Shown one piece after another: positions 32,788 to 39,389 of a stretch of DNA of 39,389 nucleotides. Below the pieces are notes generated by a model. That model did not search any database and was not told the DNA's origin. It saw only the letters and a program-made list of their open reading frames with translations. This stretch comes from an uncultured Odoribacter sp. Its GTDB lineage: Bacteria; Bacteroidota; Bacteroidia; Bacteroidales; Marinifilaceae. The stretch's first letter is position 1. Every line of letters begins with the position of its first letter. The position numbers were made by a program, and so were the translations under genes. The stretch lies in assembly GCA_910578985.1 (NCBI GenBank), contig CAJTSF010000022.1, positions 1 through 39,389 of the forward strand. Direction: 5' to 3'.

Positions 32788-33783
32788 ATGAAAAAGACAG
32801 GAAAATACATGCTGATCGGGATTGTCGTATTAATCATATTGTATTGGGTCGGTCCGCGGGTTGAACGACAGGAGTTGAACAAGGAACTGCCGTTTGTCAA
32901 GACGGGTATTGAGGGCATAGAAGGATATATAGAAGGGCGCGAAGCGGGATTGCCTATAAAGGAAGGGAATGAAAGCCGGATAGTATGGGCGGATACGGCG
33001 GGAATGCCGACGGAATATGTCCTGTTGTATTTGCACGGATTTTCGGCGAGCAGTTATGAAGGCTCCGGGGTAACGTATGATTTCGTGAAAGAGTTCGGCG
33101 TCAATGCTTACCTTCCGCGATTGGCAGCGCATGGCTTGGAGGATGACGAGCCTTTGTTGGAGATGACGCCAGCCCGTTTGTATCATTCCGCCAAGGAGGC
33201 TTTGGTCGTGGCGCATAAGTTAGGCGAGAAGGTATTGGTGATGGGAACTTCGACGGGGTGCACGCTGGCATTGATGTTGGCGGCGGATTTTCCCGAATTG
33301 GTGGACGGGTTGATTCTTTATTCTCCGAATATTAAAATCAGGAATACGTTTGCTCCTTTATTGAGCGGTCCTTGGGGATTGCAACTTTCCCGCTTGGCAC
33401 ATGGAGGAAAGTATGCTGTAACGGAAGATGAGCCCGAAAGTGATAATTGCAAATATTGGAATTGCCGTTACCGGGTGGAAGCCCAGGTTTATTTACAGCA
33501 GTTGTTGGATATGCGGATGAACCGCAAAGAATTTGCCAAAGTGCATCAACCGGTATTCATGGGCTACTACTACCTGGACAAAAAGCATCAGGATGAAACG
33601 GTTTCCGTAAAAGCAGCATTGCGCATGTTTGATGAATTGGGTACACCAAGCAACCAAAAGGAGAAAGTGGCATTCCCGGGGGCAGGGGCGCATGTTATCG
33701 GTTGTGAACTGACCTCCCGTTCTGTTCCGGCGGTGAAAGAGGCTACTTTTGATTTTGTGAGAAGGATTTGGGGATTGGAATAA
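32788..33783 (+). CDS. Membrane-anchored alpha/beta hydrolase
   Basis: A 331-residue esterase/lipase-like hydrolase with an N-terminal hydrophobic anchor (about 6-21). HGFSAS begins at His83 (oxyanion region), the nucleophile elbow is GTSTG (153-157) with Ser155, and His302 (GAHVIG) is the likely catalytic His. The anchor suggests the domain faces the periplasm. Substrate unknown. It is the last gene of the cysQ operon, before a convergent terminator. A role in preparing or releasing the sulfated acceptor is only a guess from position. Confidence 0.85.
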   Translation: MKKTGKYMLIGIVVLIILYWVGPRVERQELNKELPFVKTGIEGIEGYIEGREAGLPIKEGNESRIVWADTAGMPTEYVLLYLHGFSASSYEGSGVTYDFVKEFGVNAYLPRLAAHGLEDDEPLLEMTPARLYHSAKEALVVAHKLGEKVLVMGTSTGCTLALMLAADFPELVDGLILYSPNIKIRNTFAPLLSGPWGLQLSRLAHGGKYAVTEDEPESDNCKYWNCRYRVEAQVYLQQLLDMRMNRKEFAKVHQPVFMGYYYLDKKHQDETVSVKAALRMFDELGTPSNQKEKVAFPGAGAHVIGCELTSRSVPAVKEATFDFVRRIWGLE

Positions 33784-33794
33784 ATGAAGGAATG

Positions 33795-33825
33795 GGGGAG
33801 TAAAACATTTGTGCTTTTACTCCCC
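33795..33825. terminator. Convergent hairpin between the sulfation and fimbrial operons
   Basis: GGGGAGTAAAA (33795-33805), a 9-base loop and TTTTACTCCCC (33815-33825) form a perfect 11-base stem between the stop of the hydrolase (33783) and the stop of the fimbrillin gene (33846). It can serve both strands, although no long T-run follows on either. Confidence 0.7.
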
Positions 33826-33845
33826 ACGGCATGTCTCATACTCTC

Positions 33846-35978
33846 CTATTGCAGGGGTGTATGCTTTTCAGTACATTTTTGTAAGGGGATAGATGTATGG
33901 TCGCATTCTTGAATGGAAACTTCCGATGAGGAGCGGCAACAATCGTAGATTAGGGGGGCTGTTCCGAAGCCGATATAAGCACTGATATAAGTAAGTTTGC
34001 CTATCGTGCCTGTTATACAGACATTCCCTTCGTTATAGCACTGGTGGATACTTCCGCTGTTTTCTGCAGCGTAGCCGACTAAACTGCCGGTACGTGAGTC
34101 CGTTTTTCCGTTGCTGTATCCGGTGATATTGCCGCTATTAATAGCTCGGAACAGTGAAGTGGCTTTGCCTTGGCTTCCAATGATTCCTCCGATATTGTTT
34201 CTACCTTTGGTTTCAACGCCGATGACTTCACCGCTGTTTCGAACATCGATGAAAGAGGTATTGATTGTGTTGCCGGCAATTCCTCCGGTGTGGGTGGTTA
34301 TATGGCTCAAGACCGTGCTACCGTTGTAAATATTGCCGTAATTGGTACACCCGATAATGCTTGAAAGGGAAGAGTTTGCACTATATATACATCCGATGAT
34401 GCCACCTGTTTGGGAAAGTGTTGTACTGTAACTACCTTGGATTGTCGAATAATTATGGCAGTTCTTGATTTCTCCGGGTGACATGATCATTCCTGCGATG
34501 CCTCCAATATGAATATTTCCTTTGGTATCGGTATTTTCTCCTTTGATTTCACCTATGGTTGTGCAATTAAGGATGGTACAGCCACTGTTTACCTGTCCTG
34601 CGATTCCGCCTATAGAGATATTTTCAGTTGTTTTATTATTGGTGAGAATGCCTTTGTAGTGGCAATTGACAATTAGAGTATTGTTGGCATATCCAACAAT
34701 TCCTCCGATGTGTTTTTCCGTTTCGTTGGTAATATTGGCAACTACCGTCAGGTTGCGGATGCTGGCATTCTTTTCCGTGTAGTTGAAGATGCTGTTTTTG
34801 ATTAAGTTACTTTGAATGGTATGTCCGTTTCCATCGAAGTGTCCGGTGAACTTGTATTCCGAACTTCCGATAGATTTCCACTCGGCGTTTTCGGCAATGG
34901 TGATATCTGTGGTTAAACGATAATATTTCCCGCTACTTTTACTTACATTGCCAACCAAATATCTCAATTCTTTGGCTGTAGAAATGAGATAAGGAGATTC
35001 TTGTGTTCCATTCCCTTGCAGCGAAGTCGCAGGGGAAGTGGTTTTTGTATAAATCTCCGCTTTTACCTTCTCCCACGTCGATACGGGAATATAATAACTG
35101 ATTCCGGCAGTGTTCTCTCCGGGAACGGGACTGAGGATATCCTCTTTGGCTTTCAGTTTGTGCCGGTAGCGGCTGCCGTCCTCCAAGGTAAGAATTAAAG
35201 CGAGGGGCTGCTCCTGCTTGATGTCGCATGCCAGCGTCATATAAGCCTGGAATTGTGTGACGGCATCTCCGCATTCGGCAAAGCCCAGGGTGATGGCAGA
35301 GGTGGGCGTGGAGAAGTTGTCGCGGAACAGTCCGCCGTTGGAGACAAAGGCTCCTTGGGCGTCTGTCGTTGCCAAGGTCAGGCTGTACGGAACAGTGGGA
35401 GTGCCTTCGGGCATGGAGAGGTCGAAACAGAAGATGATGCCGGTGTGGTAGAACGGAAAGTCTTCCGAGAGTGTTTCCATAGGAGACGTTTGCAGGTAGT
35501 CGTAATCGGACAGGTGGCGGGTATCGTTGTACCCTCTTTGCACCTGACCATCGTAGGTGGCATTATTTTTCCACGCTTCCGGAGTCTCGCCGCCTTTGGT
35601 TGCCGGGTAGAAGGCTTGGTAGGTTGCAGTTCCCTCCATGGCGGCAAAGGCTTGTCCGTTGAATGTGGCGTTCTTTTGTCCGGCACCGCCAATCAGCATC
35701 AAATCCGTGGTGGAATGTTGGTTGCCGATGGTGCGTACCAATTTAATCAGGTCGTTCTTTGCCCAATTGACGGAGAGTCCCTTTTGCGGGTTGTTGCTAT
35801 TGGGGGTGAGGGAGGTTTTCGTGCCGGGCACAACATTGCCCGGACGGCTTGCGGTGATGGTCAGGGTGGAAGCGATGGTTTGACCGCCCGTCGAGGGACG
35901 GAGGTGTTCTTCCGTTGAGCAAGAATATATGCCTGCGGTAAGCAATGCGCCGAATACGAGTGTATGTGATTTCTTCAT
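33846..35978 (-). CDS. Fimbrillin-like lipoprotein with GLUG repeats
   Basis: A 710-residue exported lipoprotein (lipobox IYSC, Cys20). Residues about 30-305 look like the fimbrillin-family N-terminal domain (TLTITASRPGN, then TSLTPNSNN, KGLSVNWAKND). Residues about 325-680 carry seven or more GLUG-type repeats (GGIVGYA, GGIAGQV, GGIAGMI, GGIIGCI, GGIAGNT, GGIIGSQ, GSLVGYA), a right-handed beta-helix fold common in surface adhesins. The 3' half is clearly more AT-rich than the 5' half and than the rest of the operon. It is the last gene of a tight four-gene operon and the likely exposed tip or adhesive subunit. Confidence 0.85.
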   Translation of the reverse strand: MKKSHTLVFGALLTAGIYSCSTEEHLRPSTGGQTIASTLTITASRPGNVVPGTKTSLTPNSNNPQKGLSVNWAKNDLIKLVRTIGNQHSTTDLMLIGGAGQKNATFNGQAFAAMEGTATYQAFYPATKGGETPEAWKNNATYDGQVQRGYNDTRHLSDYDYLQTSPMETLSEDFPFYHTGIIFCFDLSMPEGTPTVPYSLTLATTDAQGAFVSNGGLFRDNFSTPTSAITLGFAECGDAVTQFQAYMTLACDIKQEQPLALILTLEDGSRYRHKLKAKEDILSPVPGENTAGISYYIPVSTWEKVKAEIYTKTTSPATSLQGNGTQESPYLISTAKELRYLVGNVSKSSGKYYRLTTDITIAENAEWKSIGSSEYKFTGHFDGNGHTIQSNLIKNSIFNYTEKNASIRNLTVVANITNETEKHIGGIVGYANNTLIVNCHYKGILTNNKTTENISIGGIAGQVNSGCTILNCTTIGEIKGENTDTKGNIHIGGIAGMIMSPGEIKNCHNYSTIQGSYSTTLSQTGGIIGCIYSANSSLSSIIGCTNYGNIYNGSTVLSHITTHTGGIAGNTINTSFIDVRNSGEVIGVETKGRNNIGGIIGSQGKATSLFRAINSGNITGYSNGKTDSRTGSLVGYAAENSGSIHQCYNEGNVCITGTIGKLTYISAYIGFGTAPLIYDCCRSSSEVSIQECDHTSIPLQKCTEKHTPLQ

Positions 35979-35981
35979 GAC

Positions 35982-37034
35982 TTAGAATATGGATTCGAAT
36001 GGATTTCCTTGGTTATTGATATTGGGGAGGTCTCCGCCGTTTTGTTGCGGCAGATCTTCCGGTATGGTTTCTTCCCACACGGAAGTGATGGTCACGGATA
36101 TGTTGGCTTTGGTATCGACAGGGGTGTCCGGCTTGCTTGTTGATAGGATTGTGCCGTTGGCAATCGTTCTCTTGTTTCGGGCAAGGGGGATGCAATTCCC
36201 CGGGATGATATAGGGCTTGAACTTCCCGGCATCCTTTGCAACGGTGAAACTCATGGTCAAGTCGTGCGTCAGCATATCGCCCATTTGAGAGGCGAAAATG
36301 TAGTCATAAAAGAGGTTGGCAAACTCATTCTTTGCCGGCGTACAGGTTGTTTCTATAATCAGGAACTCCGTGCCGGGCTTGCCTTCGACGGGGTGGAAAC
36401 TTTGCGGTACTTGGTAAGTACAGTGTATTTCGCTGACCTTTTCCACTGAGCCGGCTTCTTTTTCATTGATGTTCAGGGTCCCGAAAGGGCGCATCAGCGT
36501 GGCGCCGCTTTCAAATATGCCCTCTTCCTTGTTGATGGAAAGTGTGGCATAGAAAGCATCCCGGCTTTCGTGGTTTGCCCGGTAGGCGTCCGGAATGAGA
36601 GTGATTTCCCGCAATCCTTGTTCCGAGTCGGTTTGGTAGTATAAGTCGGCATAATGCATGTGGTCATTGGGAGTGACGGCATTTTCCCCCTCTGTATCTG
36701 CCGGAATGAAATCCGCCCAAAGTACGGCGGCGTAATAGCCCATTTCTTCCAGTTCGAAATCGAAAGTGACATCCTCGCCGGCAACCTCAAGGAGTTCCGA
36801 ACGGTATATGAGGCGGTCGTCATCCGTTGTCCATACTTCGATAATATAACGAAGAGAGTGGCCTTCAGGAACAAACAAGCCCGTCGCACGGGTTTTCAAA
36901 CCGTGATGGATACCTGCCCCGATGCACACCCGCGGACTGTTTTCGGGTGGCGGGATATTTCCATTGTTTTGCTGGCAGGAAGTCAGCGTCCAGGCAAGAG
37001 CCATCAGTCCTAAACAAAAAGAGATTCTTTTCAT
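35982..37034 (-). CDS. DUF6562-like (FimB/Mfa2-type) fimbrial lipoprotein
   Basis: A 350-residue lipoprotein (lipobox LTSC, Cys20). The middle resembles DUF6562 proteins: LRYIIEVWTTDDDRLIYRSE, YYAAVLWADFIPAD and YADLYYQTDSEQGLREITL, with IPLARNKRTI near the C terminus. Such proteins accompany fimbrillins and may act as anchor or accessory subunits; the function is not established. It overlaps the upstream gene by 4 bases and lies 3 bases before the GLUG fimbrillin gene, so translation is probably coupled. Confidence 0.75.
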   Translation of the reverse strand: MKRISFCLGLMALAWTLTSCQQNNGNIPPPENSPRVCIGAGIHHGLKTRATGLFVPEGHSLRYIIEVWTTDDDRLIYRSELLEVAGEDVTFDFELEEMGYYAAVLWADFIPADTEGENAVTPNDHMHYADLYYQTDSEQGLREITLIPDAYRANHESRDAFYATLSINKEEGIFESGATLMRPFGTLNINEKEAGSVEKVSEIHCTYQVPQSFHPVEGKPGTEFLIIETTCTPAKNEFANLFYDYIFASQMGDMLTHDLTMSFTVAKDAGKFKPYIIPGNCIPLARNKRTIANGTILSTSKPDTPVDTKANISVTITSVWEETIPEDLPQQNGGDLPNINNQGNPFESIF

Positions 37035-38065
37035 CTTTGAGAGTTTAATGGATTTTGTTTTATCAGTTTATCTAAATCTATGATTGTGTCTTCACCGTCA
37101 TATTCTTGGTCGATTTTCACGCTTTCCGGTTTTCCTGTGAGGAAATTCCGATGCAGTTCGGTTACCTGCCCCTGTTGGCAGGTGATGGCGATGCGCTCAT
37201 ACCGGGATATTTCGTTCCCTTGGCTGTCCGTGACGGAGAGGGTGAGCCAAAGTGTGCTTTTTTCTGCCCCTGCAAACAGGTAATCCCCGCCGATGACTAT
37301 TTCCTTGATGTTCCGGTCTTCCAATAACAAAGGTACTGTAAATGAAACACCTAACCAGGAATCACAAGGCGTCCTTTCGTATCCGTTGAAAACCGTGGGG
37401 AAGAAAGAATCATATGAGAAGGTCACAAAGAACTTTTCCTGCGGTTCGCGCCGGTTTCCGATTTCTTGCAGGAACTCCTGTACATCGGTGGCAACCAACC
37501 GGTAAGCGGCCTGCGGACATTCCCATTCGATGCCCGTCTCTATTTCCGCATGCCAGTTGTCGCGGTAGCGGCGCAGGTCGAGGGCAACCGAACCGCACAG
37601 GCAGGCACGCAGCGGGGTGCCACCGATGTAAGGTTCCAGGCAGGTAATCTTTTCTGTGTCATCTACACAATAGAAAAGAGAGGTTTCCGTCCCTTGTTCC
37701 ACATAGTCTACCCACACGAGAAGAGTGTATTCCACGGCATGCAACTTTTGCTTCAAGGGAAGGATAACTATTTCCTCTTCCAAGGATTCCGCTTTTAAAA
37801 AATCCGTCTGCCTGGCAATTGTTTTTCCTTCTCGCCGTACTTCGGTGACGAACCGGCACCGATAACCTGCTGCGTTTTCTGCAGGCGGCTTCAACATTTC
37901 CCATTCCGGAGGCAGCGATGCACACCATTGCACGCCGACCCGTGTCGGATCTACGCCCTCTTCGCCGTTTTCCGTCAAAGTCGGGTAGGAGTGGATACAT
38001 CCGCACAGAAGAGGTAGCCACAGCAGGTAAAGAACTGCCGGATAGGGTAGAGGCAACCGGTTCAT
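37031..38065 (-). CDS. Fimbrial accessory lipoprotein, DUF6562/Mfa2-like
   Basis: A 344-residue lipoprotein with an unusual start: the lipobox could use Cys21 or Cys23 (LLCGC). The body shares the layout of the next gene: TLLVWVDYVEQG parallels AVLWADFIPAD, both followed by a beta-rich half and a late FLTGKP segment. I read the two as distant paralogues, weakly supported. Translation overlaps both neighbours by 4 bases, so the four genes form one unit. No adhesive or catalytic motif was recognised. Confidence 0.6.
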   Translation of the reverse strand: MNRLPLPYPAVLYLLWLPLLCGCIHSYPTLTENGEEGVDPTRVGVQWCASLPPEWEMLKPPAENAAGYRCRFVTEVRREGKTIARQTDFLKAESLEEEIVILPLKQKLHAVEYTLLVWVDYVEQGTETSLFYCVDDTEKITCLEPYIGGTPLRACLCGSVALDLRRYRDNWHAEIETGIEWECPQAAYRLVATDVQEFLQEIGNRREPQEKFFVTFSYDSFFPTVFNGYERTPCDSWLGVSFTVPLLLEDRNIKEIVIGGDYLFAGAEKSTLWLTLSVTDSQGNEISRYERIAITCQQGQVTELHRNFLTGKPESVKIDQEYDGEDTIIDLDKLIKQNPLNSQR

Positions 38066-38652
38066 GAAGTTTCTTTTGAAAGCCGGTAAACAAGAGAGAT
38101 ACCGATGCGGGTGATGCCTAAATAGTTCCGCGATGCGGTGTCGATGCGGGCACCGTTGGAGAGGTTGTAAAACCTGTCATACCGTATGCGGGCATATCCT
38201 GCGCCGATGGTGAACTCTCCCGCCCAACGAGTGCCGGAGAGAGGCAGTAGGTAGCCATAGGCGATTCCCGCGCCCCATAACGGGCATTGGGCGTCTTGGT
38301 AACGGTCGCGTTCCCATTTCAGATTGAACCACCCGACATGGGCATGCACTCCGAAGAAATGCCCTTCCCCGGGCTTTTCCCACCACCAGCGGCATTCCGG
38401 TTGGAAAACCACGTGCTTTATTCCGCATTTTGCGCCCAAGTGCCACGGGCTCCACGCAACAGGAATTTCAATGGATAGATGCGGATGGCATTGTACGTCG
38501 ATGGCGGCATTGGGCATGACCGTAGCCCAAGCAACGGCGTTTGTCTTAACACTGATATAATGCCCCTCTGTTTGCGCCCATGTCGGCAAACAGCATAGCA
38601 TCATCATGCACCCTAAAGCAATCGGTAATTTGTAATATGAGGAAATGTCCAT
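38062..38652 (-). CDS. DUF3575 outer-membrane protein
   Basis: A 196-residue exported protein with signal peptide (hydrophobic about 9-22, likely cleavage after TWA at 26). The mature part begins ISVKTNAVAWATVMPNAAID and alternates beta strands rich in Trp and Tyr, matching DUF3575, an outer-membrane beta-barrel family often encoded first in Bacteroidales fimbrial operons. It is the promoter-proximal gene here. The start ATG is 38652; later ATGs at the hydrophobic core would remove the positive N-region. Confidence 0.88.
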   Translation of the reverse strand: MDISSYYKLPIALGCMMMLCCLPTWAQTEGHYISVKTNAVAWATVMPNAAIDVQCHPHLSIEIPVAWSPWHLGAKCGIKHVVFQPECRWWWEKPGEGHFFGVHAHVGWFNLKWERDRYQDAQCPLWGAGIAYGYLLPLSGTRWAGEFTIGAGYARIRYDRFYNLSNGARIDTASRNYLGITRIGISLVYRLSKETS

Positions 38653-38700
38653 TTCATAAGTTTGTTAGGTTATTACTTAACATCGTTTATTACTAAGTTG

Positions 38701-38732
38701 CAAGATTAAAGAAAATAACCGGATAAACCAAA
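38701..38732 (-). promoter_or_regulatory. Promoter of the fimbrial operon
   Basis: On the minus strand: TTTG (38729-38732), 20 bases, TAATCTTG (38701-38708), one base off TAnnTTTG. The start codon follows about 49 bases downstream of the -7 element. No inverted repeats flank it, so no sign of a phase-variable switch. Confidence 0.6.
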
Positions 38733-38748
38733 CATTTTCCTCTGTTTT

Positions 38749-39294
38749 TTACGGAATATCTATCATTTTGTGAGTTTGCAGGCTGAGCCGCCATTTCGGG
38801 TGGCGCATCACGCACTCCACTGTTTCCCTCGTGTTTCGACACGAGCAGGGCTGGAGGAAGAAATGCCGGGCGGGAAGTATTTCGTAGGTAGTCACGTCCT
38901 GTCCCTCATACACCACTTTCACCTCGTCCATACGGTCGATGACCACTTTCCCTCCCGCTTTAGGCGAGCAAGTCACCCAGTCGATATTCTCCGGCAACGG
39001 TCGGGTACCGTTGGTTTCGATGCAGACATATTTTCCGGCAGCGTGCAGGCGTTCGACAAATTTCCGGTCAATCCAAAGCGACGGTTCCCCGCCGGTCAGG
39101 ATCACGACGGTCGCGGGGTATTGGGCAACCTCTGCCAGAATCTCCTCGTCCGTCATCATCACCCCGTCCTCATGGTGTGTGTCGCAAAACGGGCATTTCA
39201 GATTACATCCCGAAAACCGTACGAATACGGCAGGAGTCCCCGTATGGAATCCTTCTCCCTGCAAACTGTAAAATATCTCGTTAATCTTTCTCAT
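38749..39294 (-). CDS. queE: 7-carboxy-7-deazaguanine synthase QueE
   Basis: A 181-residue radical SAM enzyme of the queuosine/7-deazapurine pathway, converting 6-carboxy-tetrahydropterin to 7-carboxy-7-deazaguanine. The cluster motif CxxxCxxC is Cys30, Cys34, Cys37 (SGCNLKCPFC), and TGGE (67-70) is the SAM-binding glycine motif. Length is at the short end, as for the Bacteroidetes form. Its upstream neighbour is not the usual queD; instead a -7 element lies at 39325-39332. Confidence 0.95.
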   Translation of the reverse strand: MRKINEIFYSLQGEGFHTGTPAVFVRFSGCNLKCPFCDTHHEDGVMMTDEEILAEVAQYPATVVILTGGEPSLWIDRKFVERLHAAGKYVCIETNGTRPLPENIDWVTCSPKAGGKVVIDRMDEVKVVYEGQDVTTYEILPARHFFLQPCSCRNTRETVECVMRHPKWRLSLQTHKMIDIP

Positions 39295-39324
39295 AGTAGT
39301 TCAACGCTCTGTTTTTCCAACGGC

Positions 39325-39332
39325 AAAGATAA
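39325..39332 (-). promoter_or_regulatory. Possible -7 element before queE
   Basis: On the minus strand this reads TATCTTTG, a full match to TAnnTTTG, 31 bases before the queE start. The -33 region near the right edge is weak. From 39333 to the window edge (39389) I see no recognisable gene on either strand. Confidence 0.45.
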
Positions 39333-39389
39333 TGGTATTTACCGAACGAACACGCACTTTTTCTGCGGAATGGAGTAGGTGATGATGAC

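Noticed and set aside
38653..38748. Invertible (phase-variable) promoter for the fimbrial operon
   Set aside because: No inverted repeats flank the promoter and no recombinase gene lies nearby.

Overview
The window is about 39 kb of chromosome from a member of the Bacteroidales (Bacteroidota), close to Bacteroides and its relatives. Three things point there. Promoters with the Bacteroidota pattern TTTG, 18-20 bases, TAnnTTTG precede many genes. The gene families are typical of the group (DUF4831, DUF4286, DUF3575, DUF6562-like and fimbrillin lipoproteins, DUF6266). QueE, CysD/CysN and the DUF2795 protein read very like Bacteroides proteins. The genus cannot be fixed from sequence alone; many genes are G-rich on the coding strand and look richer in GC than typical Bacteroides. 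No rRNA, tRNA, CRISPR array, intact insertion sequence or prophage was seen.

Layout. 1-2035: the 3' end of an unknown gene, a possible small RNA leader, and a leftward POT-family peptide transporter. 2036-6495: rightward operon nnr (NAD(P)HX repair), a DUF4831 protein and a ClC-type channel with CBS domains. 6609-6830: a small DUF2795 protein. 6840-9690: an accessory stretch with a broken outer-membrane-barrel gene carrying a perfect 15-base inverted repeat, an 11-base-period palindromic array, a C-poor tract, and two tandem DUF6266-like genes. 9830-16617: leftward genes M48 protease, S9 peptidase and transketolase, a DUF805 gene, and the end of the serS, TPR, DUF4286, ruvC operon, which runs to 19712. 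19807-20413: leftward rplU-rpmA.

20625-25307 is rightward: acyltransferase plus mannose-1-phosphate guanylyltransferase, a 161-base inverted-repeat element, a TM2/DUF2752 pair, then an OPT peptide transporter followed by peptidase T (25344-26561), a natural peptide uptake and cleavage pair. 26612-33783 is a compact operon: cysQ, cysC, cysD, cysN, sulfotransferase, cinA and an alpha/beta hydrolase. It makes PAPS, uses it for sulfation and removes the PAP by-product, with no PAPS reductase in view, so it looks dedicated to sulfating an acceptor rather than to cysteine synthesis. 33846-38652 is a leftward four-gene fimbria-type operon (DUF3575 protein, two DUF6562-like lipoproteins, a GLUG-repeat fimbrillin lipoprotein). 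queE closes the window.

The most interesting items are the PAPS-sulfotransferase operon, the accessory stretch with its palindromic array and DUF6266 pair, and the modular GLUG fimbrial lipoprotein.
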